NCBI GenBank assembly: GCA_034336665.1
Contig: JAPFBE010000002.1
Location: 12,068,906 to 12,132,905, forward strand
Origin: Luscinia megarhynchos
Taxonomy: Eukaryota; Chordata; Aves; Passeriformes; Turdidae
Direction: 5' to 3'
Length of the DNA: 64,000 nucleotides
A program made the translations under genes and the position numbers. Within the stretch, counting starts at the first letter, position 1, and the number at the start of each line of letters is the position of its first letter. The notes beneath the pieces are model-generated. The model did no database searches. It worked only from the letters and a program-made list of their open reading frames with translations, and was not told where the DNA came from. Positions 51,272-64,000 of the stretch are shown one piece after another.

Positions 51272-53961
51272 AATTATTAGTTTCAAGAGCTAATAACTTC
51301 AAAACTAATATAAAAATAACCCCGTCCACCTGTGGGTTCAGCAGTTCCAATGTGCCTTAGTAAGTGCAAGTCCTGTTTTAATTCTTATGCACAATTAGTT
51401 CTTACTTACTTTTAGCATTTGACAACCAAACCTCTTCTGATGGAAGTACTTTTGTACCAGACTATGCTCTTTCTATTTTCTAAACATTCTGCTTCATTAA
51501 GTAAATGGAAGTAATGCAGCCATAAGTAGCAGAAAGGAACACATAGTTGTTAAGAGCATAAATACCAGAGCATAAATTAAATATAGGCAGTTCTAAAATA
51601 TAAATAGAGAGCAAAATGATTATTCAAAGAAAGTGTAGGCTTTCTCTTATTGTAACGTGCTGTAGTTATCATAGGTACTGTTACTAGATTATATTCTGTG
51701 TTATGGAATTCATATGCATAGATATATGTAATATTTCTTGATGAAACTCCCAAACAAGGCAAATAGAATATGAGTTTGCAAACATCACCAGCTCATAAAG
51801 AGAAACTGGTGTGTTACATCCACATACCAATCAAACTAGAACACTAGCAAACTTGTTAACACAAGGTGTAGCTTGAAAAGAGTACTCTAAGCACTTAAGC
51901 CTTGCAGCCACTATTGCTGGGGGAAAGTACTGAGTTAGTTTTCCAGGGTTAGCTGGGGTAGATTCTACAGTCAAGTTGCATTACAATACACACTTTGGTA
52001 TTTATACTCAACCTGGAAAGTTAACTCAGGAAAAGTTAATGTGGAGCAGGGTCATCACAAAGCTTTTCCCAAGAGAAGCCACAGACCAAGGGAAAAAATT
52101 GCCCTGGTCTGGCTGCAGGAGTTTCCAAAAAGCTGGGATGCTCTTTAGAGCTCGCTTTCTTGCAGAATTTTTACAAACTTACTCTGAATAACTACACAAC
52201 TTTGTTACAAAAGGCATAGCATTTACCACTTAAATTAGATTTATTTACAAGCACCAATAATTATGTAATCATGATGATTATTGTTATTATTTCACCATAA
52301 GTGTTTTTCTATTTTCTGTCTTTGAAGAAGTGTACATGGTTTGCAGACAGCTCTGCTGGAGGTGCACTGCTGTACCAGGCAACACATTGACAGAACATTG
52401 TGCAAGGAATAACCAGATTCCACACTGAAACCAAAATTTTGTGCTACCAAAAAGTAATTAGCAAGAGTGGTAAGAGTCAGAGCAACAGGTTGTTCTATTC
52501 CAATCCCAGGGAGAAGGAGTTCTATTGTGAGGAGAATTAAAATGTATCAAAAAAAAGCATATGAGAGATAATGGCAAGAAACTTTTTTCAAGACATTGAA
52601 ACTGCAAGGAAATCATATGACTTTGTAATGCAAAATGCAACTAAGAAATTGCCAGGAAAGACAAACAAGATTCCAGATTTTTTGGTTGATAAAATGGACT
52701 TCAGACAAAAACTGTGGACCTAATTTAATGCAGGAATTATTTTTTACAATTCTCTTGTATAGACAAACCAGTCTTTTCAGAATGATTTTCCTTAGCTTAA
52801 AACACATGTAAAACAAAGTGCAAAAATTTCTTCCTAATCTGCAGCTTTGATGAAAGATGAACTGGTGGGGCTGCTGCTGAGGTGGTGTGCCTTTAAATCT
52901 TTGGTGCTGATGTAAAAGTATGTGCTCGCCAGTCTGATGTTTTTAATAATTGTCAGCACAGTGTCACTGGACTTATATACATCTTGATGAGAAAGTACTA
53001 AAACAGGAACTCTGCTTCTGCTTCTTAATCTGTTGTACTCGCATCAAAGCCAGACCCTATATAAACAGGAAACTGGAATGGGCCTGATAATGTATCAGCC
53101 ACAGGACTGAAGCTTTAAAGGAGACTGAGCAGACAAACAGAGCTGCAGCCACTTTTGCATTCTCACTGATAAAACAGCCGTTCCCCAGCAGATCATCATC
53201 CTTAAGGAAGCCAAGAACTATAAAGCTCTCTGCGATTGCCAAAGGTTAAATAGCTGTACCTAAAACCAAGTCTCAGCGACTCTAAACTACACACAAGTTT
53301 TCAGCCACCTTGAAACATCAAAGGTGAAACTGTCAAAGGGACCTGAAGTCCCATTCCTAAGGTGACTCAACTCCATCAACTTTGCTTTTGACATCCATCA
53401 TCCAACATGGTGCATTTGCTTTTGAACATTTAATCTCTAGCCTGCTAGATGTCCAGTAAGATTCCAAAATGGAGTGTCTGCAAACAAATAGTGTGACCAA
53501 GAAAAGAATCTTGTAAGCATTCATCTCTCACTTTTTTTTTAAATTTGCTAGTATGAACAGTTGTAAATTGTTTTTAGAAACAACAAACACTTTGGTTGTG
53601 GCTTGAAAAAAGCCTACAGGAAAATACCATGCAATAAAGAGCACAATGCCCTCAATTTTAAGCTGTGTTTTTTGGCCAAGTGGGCTGCCTGTAATGTGCA
53701 CATGCCACTGCTGTTTAAAGTATCTTCCAGAGCACTGAGGAAATTCACTAGAAAGCACTAATGAAGGTATCAGGGAGGTTTATTATAACAAGTAGGGTAG
53801 AGAGTGGAAAGGAGACTAAGTTCTGCAAACCCCATGCTGGGGACCTTCAGAGGTGTGATACAACAGAGAATCTGTGCCAGAACTCTAATCCTGAGGTCTT
53901 CCATCTGGGTCACAAAGTCTTGACTTCTGAAGACACCAACACCCAGTCCAAAACACAGATT

Positions 53962-53994
53962 AAAAAAACCAAAACAAACAAACAAAACAAAACA
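53962..53994 (+). repeat. 33-bp A/C-only tract
   Basis: Pure A and C with AAAC and AAAAC units, and no G or T. Confidence 0.9.
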
Positions 53995-54552
53995 TGAAAC
54001 TTTCCTTCCATAAGATAAAATGTACGGCATAAATAAATAATAGTGGATAACATCATTAATAGAGGTCTGGATTACCAAATCAGAATTTCAAAAGATTACA
54101 AATACTGTGCTGTTCTGACAGATTAACTGTGCACCTAATCAGGCAGTAATATTTTTCACCAGCTCACAAAGTCATATTAAAGTAAAAAACACAAAGCAAA
54201 GGAATTTACAGGCACAAAAACTTTTCCCAAAATATAAAACGAAACTACAGATGTGGTGTGCTCGTTATCAAGAAGTGAGATTTTCTTTGCTTTATATCAC
54301 AGTGAGGTTTTCAGTTGCTCTACAACTGTTTCTCCCCATTTCAGCTCATTAATCTGCAGTGTAAAAGTAATTGAGAGTGAGACAATATCTAGTTTTAACT
54401 GAAAATTGAGGAGAAATACATTGGTTAGGTATTTAATGTACAGTTCTTAGAGGCCAGAAATTCTGCTGTGTTCAGTTTAAGATTAAAGTTAAGATTATTT
54501 TAAGATTTTTTTTTTTTAAGATTATTGTATGTATAAATTTTGTATTTCAAAG

Positions 54553-55891
54553 AATCACAGGATGAGTCATATTGGAAGACACCACAATTGGTCACCTGAT
54601 CCCACCTCCTGACTCAAGCAGGGTAATCCTAGAATGCATAGCACAGGATTCTGTCCAGATGGTTCTTGAATATCTTGCATGAGAGAGACTCCACAGCCTC
54701 TCTGGGCAATCTGTTCTAGCATTTGGTCAGCTGCACAGTAAGGAAATTCTTCCTCATATTTAGGTGGAATTTCCTATGCATTAGTTCCTGGACATTTCTT
54801 CTTGTCCTGTTGCTTGACACTGAGAAGAGCCTGGATCCATCTTCTTGACAGTCCCTTCAGGTACTGATAGGCACTGATGAGGTCCCCTCTCAGTCACCCC
54901 TTCTCAAGGCTGAACAGCTCAGCTCCCTCAGCCTCTCCTCATGAGAGATGCTCCAGTCCCTTCATCATCTTTGTTGCCCACCACTGGATCCATTCCAGCA
55001 GCCCAGTGTCTCTCTTGTCCTGGGGAGCCCAGAACTGGACACAGAGCTCCAGATGTGCCTCACCAGGGCTGAGCAGAGGGGCAGGATCACCTCCCTCATC
55101 CTGCTGGTAATGCCCTTCCTAATGCACCCCAGGATCCCACTGGCCTTCTTGGCCACCAGGGCACTGCTGGCTCATGCACAGCTTGTTGTCCACCAGGACC
55201 CCCAGGTCCTTCTCCACAGAGCTGCTTTCCAGAAGGTCACGCCCAGCCTGTGCTGGTGCTTGGGATTATTCCTCCCCAGGGGCAGGACCCTGCACTTGCC
55301 TCCTGAATATCAGGAGGTTCCTTTGTGCCCATCCCTCCAGCCTGTCAAGGTCCCTCTGAAGGGCTGCACAGCTCTCTGGGGTATCAGACACTCCTCCCAG
55401 TTTTGGGTCATCAGTGAACCTGCTGAGGAGGTCTCTATCCCTACATCCAAGACACAGATGGATAAGTTTAAAAACACTGGGCCCAGTAGAGAACCCTGGG
55501 GGACACCACTAGTGACAGGCCTCCAACTAAACCCTGTCACTGATCATGATCCTCTGGGATCTGCTGCTCAGCCAGTCCTTAATCCAACCCACTACCTACT
55601 CATCCAGTGCTCACTTCCTAAGTTTGCCTATTGTGAGAGGCAGTGTGAAAAGCCTTGCTGAAGGCAAGGTAAACGATATCCATATTCTCCCCTCCTCCAT
55701 CCAGGAGGCTCTTCCATCATAGAAGGCAGCCAGGTTGGTCAAACCTCATTCACTTTTAGTGTATCTGTGCTGACTTTTCTGATCACCTTCTCGTCCTCCA
55801 TGTGTCCTCCGGAGTGAGGCACTCCACCTCTCCAGGGATTTAGCTAAGGTGGACTGGTCAGTAGTTCCTAGGCCCTCCTTCTTGCCCTTTT
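54553..55891 (-). mobile_element. CR1 LINE, 1.3 kb, with reverse-transcriptase remnant
   Basis: On the minus strand this is the 3' third of a CR1 retrotransposon. The frame at 55310-55540 holds the RT motif SGVPQGSLLGPVFLNLSI (RT block B-like, around plus 55,479-55,515). The following catalytic FADD-type box has been frameshifted and mutated. Farther downstream, 54965-55156 encodes [20 protein letters not shown], matching the conserved CR1 C-terminal region. The 3' end lies near 54,553, where the plus strand reads AGAATCACAGGATGAG. The 5' side is truncated near 55,891. Frameshifts and stops make it a pseudo-element. A 237-codon plus-strand frame (54948-55661) is only the antisense of this element. 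Confidence 0.95.
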
Positions 55892-55900
55892 TGTTTGTGT

Positions 55901-55921
55901 TTTGTGAGTCCCACTCACAAA
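55901..55921. repeat. Inverted repeat at the CR1 edge
   Basis: TTTGTGAGT and ACTCACAAA are exact complements separated by CCC, directly beyond the truncated 5' end of the CR1. Confidence 0.8.
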
Positions 55922-57078
55922 CAGCTCCAGCTCTAAGTTGTAGAACACACCACAGTCTGGAAAGCTAGAAAGCTGAGGAAGGCAAGGGATCCTCCAACCA
56001 CCTCTACTCACCTCCAACTATATCAGAATGCTGATTTACCTTTTTCTTTCTTTTCACAGTAAGATATGTTGGTACAGCCTTAATTCCAACATTGTTAGAT
56101 TTCCATGAGTTGCACTGTTCAAAGGTTTCAGGGTAAGTTTCAATAAAAAAAGACTAAATATCAAGATGTGTTCAGTTGCATGACAGAGGAGTCATAAACC
56201 CTATGTTGTGTCTTTTCTTAAGCACACATAAAATGTTTTCTCAGCATTTTACCTAAAGATTTGTTATAACCACAATTATTTCAAAATATGTGTAAAAACA
56301 AGTAGAAATGTATTCCTTAATCCTGCCAATAAATAAAAGAAGAAATAAGCTAAACCTGGTAATAGAGAACAGAATGTGACAGAATGGAGTATTTGATTCA
56401 AAACTTATCTGAAGGCTTAAGAATGTTATATAAGTTAACTGTCTCATTTTTTCTTGCTGTGACAGGTATATCCTGCATTTTCTCAGAGCACTGATGATTC
56501 ACTTAAAAATATATTGTTATTAGGTACTTGGGCTCAGGTCACATAACTGTATCTCCTCAAGGGACAGGACAGTATCATGGACATGTGGGCAACCATACTG
56601 CTTATCACTTGACTCATATATCCTTTGGGTTTGCTCCTAAAGCACTCTAAGAACATTGTTCAGTGGAAAATCCCTATATGCTTCACTTTCACAATTTCTA
56701 TAATATTTTCCAGTTATTGCAGACTAAGTAAGCCTTTAAATTCTGCTTGTCACCATTTTATCTCATCTCTTTTCTCTCAAAATGTTAACTCACTCATGAT
56801 GGAAAAACCAAAAGCAATTTAACTCTTGGACCAAAACCTCTTACCCAGTGTAACAAGTCATCTGAGTGTAAAAGAGATCTCCTTCAGCCCTATAAATAAG
56901 AATATTTCTACTGTCACATCCCATCTATGAATCCCTTCCTACTCTGGGAATCTGGAAGGGGAGATGGCTTTTAAAAGCTTGGTCTTTTAGGATCAAAACA
57001 GGAAGAGGCTGTCACTGTTAATAAAAGTCATGTCAATAATGTTCTATGAACACCAAGTGTATTCAAATATTGCTCTTT
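55922..57078. other. Single-copy DNA, no gene seen
   Basis: AT-rich with only short frames (65 codons at most). No repeat recognised. Confidence 0.65.
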
Positions 57079-57095
57079 GGCGGGGGGGGAGGGGG
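57079..57095 (+). repeat. G-run (G8-A-G5)
   Basis: GG-C-G8-A-G5 followed by an A7 run. It has too few separated G-runs for a strict quadruplex, but is likely to be a sequencing and replication slippage spot. Confidence 0.9.
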
Positions 57096-60000
57096 AAAAA
57101 AATTTCATTAGCTGTTCTTGTGCTTATTTTGTTCATTATTACTGCCATTCAATAACAATGCATTTACATTGGCTTTGATCAAAATATCCCAATTCTCAGA
57201 TCTTAACAGACATTATATTTTGATTTGTAAAGGGTTACTGGCATGAATTACACTATATAAGGCAGAATTCCTTCTTTTTAATGTATCAAATATTATAAAT
57301 CATCAATAGTTATAAAATTTTCCTCAAGGCTTAAGGTACTTTACTGCCAAGACCTATCTCTCAGAAGTGTAATCAGCCTTTGGTTAGAGCCAGTGCCATC
57401 TCCTGCTTAATTTTCTCTTCTGTGTATTTTTTATCTTCAGATAATTAGAGAGGGCCTTAAACACCATTCAAATGAACACAGAGGGGGACAGAAACACCCT
57501 TTGCAAGAAATTAATTTGAGGTTGCAGTAGGATTTTTTATTTGTGCTGATGAAATTGCCATAAAATACTGAAGAATATGCTATAGCCATGTCAATTTTGG
57601 AAATACAAAATCTGTGTGTAGTATGTATGCTGCTCCACAGTAAAAATTATGGGCACACTGGGTATGTATAATTAATGAAAACAGAGTGTGCATTGTGAAC
57701 AGGAATTGAGACACAATAAGCACAGAACAATTTACCAGAGAAAATGTGTAACTGTATCTTTGGCAAGCAAGCAAATTCATATTTTGATTCAAACCTTAGT
57801 TTATTACCAGCAGTAATTCACCTACAAAACTCTCAGTTTTGTGACTTCCCACTTACTCACACAGCTCTAAAAGAAAAGACTCAGTTCTTCTGGTTAACAC
57901 ATCGGGCACAAAATTATTCATTAGACTGTGAATCATAAAATATGACAGATGCCTGGCCGAGCATCCGAGGATGGAGTAAAGGTCTTTCCTTATTTATACA
58001 CAAGTCAATGTGGAATGGTGCCATAGGCTTTATCTAGGCAAAGATCTAAAAGTGAGCTGTTGACTTGCCTTAGCTAAAACATATGTTTAAAATATTTTAT
58101 TATCATATATCTATACTTTGATGCATCTTAAGCTGACCAAAATTTAGCATGATGGGAAATGTATCTTTATCAAGGGAAGAAGATGTACACCAGGGGATGC
58201 AAACCAGAATTCTAAAATGCATTAGTCAGAACTTGATAGGGATGCTTTATTCTGTGTCCATCTCCAAGTGATTGACTAGAAAAAGCTATGGAAGACAAAA
58301 GTTAAGCACTATTCATGCAAATGATTAGGTAGAAACTCCAATTTTGCTTGCATCAAAGTTAATGTAATAAGGCATCACCCCATGTCGTGTTAACTTAAGG
58401 TACAATGCTCCCAGTTACCTCTAAAGCAATCCTACCAAGAAAGAACAATAGGAGAAAAATGCTGTGTATGAAGTTAAACCATATTAACTCAAGAAACCAG
58501 AAAAACTCTTTCCAAGTTTGATAACTCTTTAAAAAATGAAGTATGAAGCATTAAGAATGAAGTAAGTCTTTTGGTCCAGAAAACTGAACTATGCTTTTGA
58601 AGGCCAAAAAGAATTTTAAAATACCAAAACTTCCCATGGTAACCACATTTCACTTTTCTTGACTAAAATCACTACAGTGAGGTTGTTTGGATAAGAGTGA
58701 CCTGTGCTCTACAAATTTCCTGTCCAACAGTGGTAAAAGGATGGGTACTGCTTGCATGATTGTTAAGAAGTAATGTGCAACATAGTGTAGTGTACACATC
58801 AGAGGGCAAAGCAGAGATATATCAGGGTATAATGCAAAACTGAATTAAAATAATTTGACAAGTGACAGTTTCATGTTCATTACCATTGTTTTCTGTAGAG
58901 AATTAGATATCCAACCAGCCCAAAAAGAATTCTGCTTTATTAAACATACATAACCAAGCATTTGCATATGTACCTGTGTCAGTATGTGTCTCAAAACACA
59001 GGCTTTAAAAACAAGAAAAATGCTAGCAGTAGCCAGGCCAATCCATCTATAAAATTGTGCCTGAATTTTCACCTCCTATTGATGGAGTTGTGTTATTTAC
59101 TTCAGCCTGCAAGTCTATTAAATTGTCTATCAGCTCTATTTCTAGTGCATACCCTTGGACTGAGACATTCACTTACAGTGAACACTCAGGCTCGAGTGGG
59201 ACAATTAAAAAGTGGAGGATTTCTGTCAAGGGAGGTTTTTTGGTGGCACATGAGTTGCAAAGAAATGCTAACACAGCAAACAAGCAAGCACAAATAATTT
59301 CTCAGGTCTGGAAGTGGAAGGAAAAGCAATGCCATTCTCCTGGTGGGAAGACATTTATTATTTCAGTATGGAATTTATTGTGGTTAATGGATGTAGACTA
59401 AGAGAAGAAAAATCAATCCTGCATGTATTCCATTTGAGAGGTGTGGATTCTACTCTAAGCAAAGACAGAAAAGTGAGAAACAGATTTTAATTTTTTTTAA
59501 TAGTTTGAAAAACAGTAACATATTATTATGAGTTTTACTCATGGAAATTAATTAATTAACTAGAGGATGTCATCAACCAGGATCAGGATGGGGAAAAAAA
59601 AAGCAAGGCAACTTCCCTTCTGTAAATAACCTTTATTCATGTTTTATTCATTAATTTTATAACCCAACCTGCAGTCAGTACAAATTTACTAGAAGGATGG
59701 TAGTAGAAGGAAAAGCAAAAATTTCTGTTTCCCCACCATTGCCCATACTTCACCTTTTCCCTATAAAGAATGAGATAATGCAAACTCATATGGTTTATGG
59801 CATTCCCCTTGCAAGCTGAGAACAGTAAAATCTGCCCTTCTTACTGGCTGATGTGTAGTGTAATTGTTTGGCTAAGGCCCTGATCAACAAATATTTTGTT
59901 TCTTCCAGGGAGCATCAATGCAACTAGTCTCTTTTCTGTGTGCTTTGGAAGAATCAGAGCATGGGTAGAAAAATGTCAAGAGGGAAACCTAAACCCAGAC

Positions 60001-61219
60001 CAGGCAATAAAACTCCCCAGGGGAAAATCATGTTTATTAAGTGACTCCTCTTGCTCAGTAAAGGTTAGCAAGCATTTCAATGAATTTCCTCTTGGGTCAA
60101 ATAAAGCTGGAAAGGGAGAGGATCTGATGCCACCTGACAGGCCTTGATTTTCAGATGGAAGCTACAGTAGTGTTTTGGATTCTCAGTTTCTGGATCTTGA
60201 TTTACAATAATAAAGCAACATCTCCACGATTTTTTTTTTTTTCGGACAAACCAAATAAGTTATTTTAATTCTGGAGAAATTTGCACAAGAGTTTGTCCAA
60301 TATTCCATCATTAGATGTGAATCTAGAGCAGGCTGACAATACCAACTGCCATGACAGCTGCAACTGTGGGGTTCTGCACAAAATTGCTTCTGTTTAACCC
60401 TTAAAAGGACTAAAGCATCTGCTAATTACTTTTTTCAGCCTTAGAAAATTGCATTCCTGTGAGAGGTTCATTGTGTTCCCCTTAAGGAAAATAAATCCAC
60501 TGTATTTACTGAGAGACGTATTCTATAGATGATCTAGCATCTCATTAAGATGATTTTACCCCATACTGTTCTGGCATACAGGCTCTCACAAACAACATTT
60601 TCAATACTCTGCTCTTCAGATCTCATCACAATCCTAAACTAGGTCACCTGGAATGATAGTGTGGAACAAAAACAAATAGATGAGATCCAACTTCTTCCTT
60701 TCTCAACTACCTGATATTAACAGGTATCTTTCCTGCAAAGGAAAATTTTAAAATAAAAATTTAAAAAAATGTTTTCAGAAGACCTTTGCCAGTAGCTGGT
60801 TGCTCAAAACAAGCTCGGGCTGACAATGAGTGACAGTGACTGCCAGTCGAGGGCTGTTCCAGGGTCTGCATCACCAAAGCTCTCATTTCTAGCAGAGCAG
60901 GGCACAGATTTCCACCTCAGGGGGCTGAGGAGCTGCTGCTGGAATGGCTCTGGCACATGAACAACCTCTACCCGAGACAGGGAAGCTCCAGGTCAGGGCT
61001 GAGGTCACTTCTGTCGAGGCAGGGAGCAGCAAGACCTATTCTTAGCACACAGGAGCTGACATTTGGTGAAACCGCCACAAGGACAAGGAGGATGTGAATA
61101 CTTTCTCAAGAGGCCAAGAGCCACGTCACCCTGCTAACTCACATTGCAACTCCAGCTCACCTCATGCTAGTCACTGCACCTTAGCCAAGGTGTGGGAAAA
61201 AATACACCCATTGCCCAGG
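57096..61219. other. Single-copy DNA, no gene seen
   Basis: Two overlapping plus-strand frames of 111 and 114 codons (58962-59401) have no recognisable content. A 13-T run lies at 60230-60242. A modestly GC-richer patch at 60.78-61.2 kb holds nothing I can name. Confidence 0.6.
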
Positions 61220-61340
61220 GAACACAAGGCAGCTGAAATTTAATTATAAAATTGCTATGGCATCGGCCATATTTAATTAATTTTATGGAAAAAACAACCT
61301 AACATTTCAAGGGACATCAAACTAATAGTAATGTTGGACT
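61220..61340. promoter_or_regulatory. AT-rich homeodomain-site cluster
   Basis: TTTAATTATAAAATTG, then ATATTTAATTAATTTTATGG, within 70 bases gives several overlapping TAATTA/TTAATTAA homeodomain-type cores around a CATCGGCC. This may be an enhancer core or simply AT-rich sequence. Confidence 0.25.
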
Positions 61341-64000
61341 TATGATCAATCCATAAGAATGCAGACATTTAACAGCTGGAATCTTGGGAAAAAAATGTGT
61401 TTTGCTATTGCTTTGGTATTTTGCTTTCTCAAACACATCTAAAAATTGCTTTAATTGACAGTCGTTATCACCAATGGTATTTGTTTTAGCTATCTCACTC
61501 TTGCCACTCAGGCAAACCTTCAGGGAGGGAGAGAGGGACAGGAAGATAAAGATAAAGGAAGAACAAATAGAAGCAAAGTAAGCAATAAAATACTGAACAA
61601 GGACTACTACAGAAAAATGCCAAATATGAAATTAAATTAATGCCAGGCACTGTTTGAATCATCAATACAATTTAAATTCTAAGCTAGGTTCTGAAGCAAG
61701 GTCCCTGAATGAAAAAAAACAACCAGTTTTAATTCCTTGGCCTTCACCTGTTGTAAATAGTTGCAAAATACACACATCTTCTTTACACCTATAACTTCTG
61801 CTGAGTTCAGTAGTGCAAAAAGTCTCATTATTGCAGCAGATAAGACAGAATCACTACTCTAGGTTTGACATAGTGGAGTGCCTCATTACACACTGTCACA
61901 GACATCACAGGATGCACCAGAGATTTCTTCGTCAAGGAGAAATAATGAGCTGTCCTGGCTCCACAGTCTTTTACAACCTCCCAGATGTTTGCATTTGTTT
62001 ATTTATTTATTTATTGAATTTAAAACACCCCCCAAAGCCGTATCAACTAAGTAATGAAAAATAAACCTTTATCAGCAGAAACCTGATCAAGATCAAAATA
62101 CTGAGATTGCTGACAGGGCACCTTAATGGAAATAATCTGTTTATTCAGCATTCTGTTTCAGTAATATGGGATGCATTGAGATTCCTTCCACAATTCCCTC
62201 CTCATTACCATCCCGTCCAGCTTGCTGCAAGCCATGATGCAGACTCTGGTAATAGTTTTGGCACATGTTTCCTAAGGAAAGGCCCAGCCACCCTTCTCCT
62301 GAGGGGATGTGGATTGTGCTAATGCACCATCCCCTGCTGGCCCAGGCCCCAGCACGCACCTGGCTGCCACTGTCACTCAGTGCTAACCTCTGGAGACCGT
62401 GCACAGGTGCCACAGGGAGCTCCCTACACATGGGCAATGCATGTGTGAGTGTGCAGAGAGACACATGCCAGGCGTGCACCCAAAGCACTCAGAAGAGCTT
62501 ACTGTATCCTACTAGTGAAAGGACAGCACTACCAGCTCCTGAAATCCTACAGGAATGGCAAAAAGCACCTCGTGGTACAAAGGCGAGTTCTCTCAATTCT
62601 ATCATCCTAGAGCCTCACCTATAACAGCCAGTGATATAAGGCTGCTTTTTCAATTTCTAACTTTTTTTCCCCTCCAAGAGATATGCAGGAGTAGCATGTG
62701 TGTCATTTTAATGCAAAACCATAACCAAACCTTCAGCAGTGATAAGACAAAATGAGTTTCCAAACACATGAGATGCATCAGTTGGAGTGCTGATCCTCAA
62801 TAAACACAGCCAGAGAGAAACAAACACTCCTCTTTGGCCTCTTTTTCATCAGCAAATTAAACAGCACCAAGAAGCAAACCCAGACAGCAGACTTCGTCTC
62901 TGCAGCTCAGTTATTAGACAAGCTCTTGGCACAGATTTGGCAAGCTCCCCAAAACCACAGGGGAAAAACACATCCCAGAGATAAATCCAGTAAGATTGGA
63001 TGTGGTCACCTTCTTTTGGAGGGTGAGAGCTGTATGATTTCATCATGGGCTGTCCCTATCTCAGTGCCAGAGGATACTCCCAGGCAAGTTTAACTTCTTA
63101 GTTCAGACTCAGCCTTCCTGCCCGCTGTCAAATCAGACCCTTGGTTTAATACAGGCACCAAGTCTCTCTTAAACATGGAACAACCTCACAGTACCATTAT
63201 TTCAGGCTAGAATTCCATTACTTTCCTTATCTAGTGAAACCAGCTATGTCTAAGCTCCATCATACACTTCTGTGAAGAACATTTAACAGGACAATATGTA
63301 GAACAGCAAGAATTTGCCACATCAAATGTAATCCTTACCCAGCATTCTCAAAAGATGAAGTAATAACAGCAAAACTGACCCTGTAAATAACATCTAGAGG
63401 AGCACAAAGATGTCAAAAGTAAAATATTAAGCCTTCTCTTTAAAAAATAACTGTAGATAAACAAGCATATAAATATACATGCAACTCATAACATCACAGA
63501 AACCTCTGAGCTGTTTTTATGCTATGAGCACACTGCTTATGTAGAGACAGGTAATGCACTTCTGCAGGGCCTAAAACCCCACTGAGGGAAAGGAAAATAA
63601 TTGCTAAGGTCCTAAAGCAGAGTCCAGAGGATGGATTTTCCAGCTTTTTTCCCTGGGATTTCTGGAACCTGTTCACCCATGCTGCACATTCTCCCTAAAA
63701 CCGATGAGACCCAGAGTTTTACTCTGCAATAGTATGCACCATGCACTGCTGAGCTGGAAGACACAATAATCTGCAGACAAAAATTACAGAAAATCGAAAA
63801 AGAGCCACCTAAACTTTATATTGTAAATGCAAGCAAAAGGAGGGGAAAGTGGAGAGCAAAGTAGGTCTCAGTATTTCACATTTTTCCAAGTAAAAAAACC
63901 CCAGTACAACTTCTCACAGAAATGTAGTTTTCACTTGTCCATGCCTGTGTCTCTTCAAAACTGAAACTCTGAATTCTCATCTCCAACAAATAGAAGGCTA
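61341..64000. other. Single-copy DNA, no gene seen
   Basis: Opposite-strand frames of 115 and 119 codons at 62,141-62,624 mirror one another, without recognisable content. (TTTA)4 lies at 61998-62013. No transposon or RNA gene was recognised up to the window end. Confidence 0.6.
61998..62013 (+). repeat. (TTTA)4 simple repeat
   Basis: Four tandem TTTA units, flanked by TTTG and TTG. Confidence 0.95.

Larger units (their letters stand above)
50982..54552. other. Single-copy DNA, no gene seen
   Basis: Only short frames (102 codons at most). Contains a T-rich tract with (GTTTT)3 at 51241-51271 and an A/C tract at 53962-53994. No transposon or RNA gene was recognised. Confidence 0.6.

Noticed and set aside
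54948..55661. 237-codon plus-strand open frame, the longest in the window
   Set aside because: It is the antisense of the CR1 element, whose true coding sense is on the minus strand, and it shows no domain.
1..64000. CRISPR arrays, prokaryotic operons, phage or plasmid features
   Set aside because: No regularly spaced direct repeats, ribosome-binding sites or compact gene arrays. CR1 and LTR elements mark this as a vertebrate genome.

Overview
This window looks like vertebrate, almost certainly bird, intergenic or intronic DNA. It is AT-rich and strongly CpG-poor. No protein-coding gene can be supported: the open frames are short, scattered over both strands and resemble no family I recognise. 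The only recognisable protein remnants are reverse-transcriptase pieces inside dead CR1 retrotransposons. CR1 LINEs are the typical bird interspersed repeat, and a 719-bp solo LTR resembles a family common in songbirds, so a passerine is the likeliest source. That is family recognition from memory, not a database search.

Mobile elements: 6.60-7.29 kb is a 5'-truncated CR1 on the minus strand. 35.25-35.44 kb is a CR1 3' end on the plus strand. 35.636-36.354 kb is a solo endogenous-retrovirus LTR with intact TG...CA ends and a perfect 5-bp target-site duplication (GCTCC). 45.73-45.78 kb is a tiny CR1 3' end. 54.55-55.89 kb is a 1.3-kb CR1 with visible reverse-transcriptase motifs. The rest is single-copy DNA with a few simple repeats.

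Possible regulatory DNA: the most structured part is 25.5-30.8 kb. It holds a GC-richer block with E-boxes and homeodomain-type sites (25.48-26.12 kb), a perfect CRE (27,115), and a CpG-rich block (28.92-29.48 kb, about two dozen CpGs) with a consensus splice donor, followed by a weaker CpG-enriched flank to 30.76 kb. This would fit a promoter or non-coding first exon of a gene whose coding exons lie outside the window. Four further blocks (43.6-43.86, 45.19-45.72, 46.54-46.92 and 61.22-61.34 kb) have the base composition and homeodomain, PBX-HOX or SOX-like motifs of developmental enhancers. A short CpG-rich block at 47.44-47.77 kb is unexplained.

Structural DNA: a textbook G-quadruplex motif in a purine tract (16.25 kb), a near-perfect 28-bp palindrome with a second palindrome 31 bp upstream (31.87-31.95 kb), a cluster of inverted repeats (50.78-50.98 kb), an (AT)17 microsatellite (3.74 kb), an exact 18-bp tandem duplication (11.3 kb) and a 70-bp G-free A/C tract (39.4 kb). 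I found no new multi-gene system. The observations worth checking are regulatory and structural.
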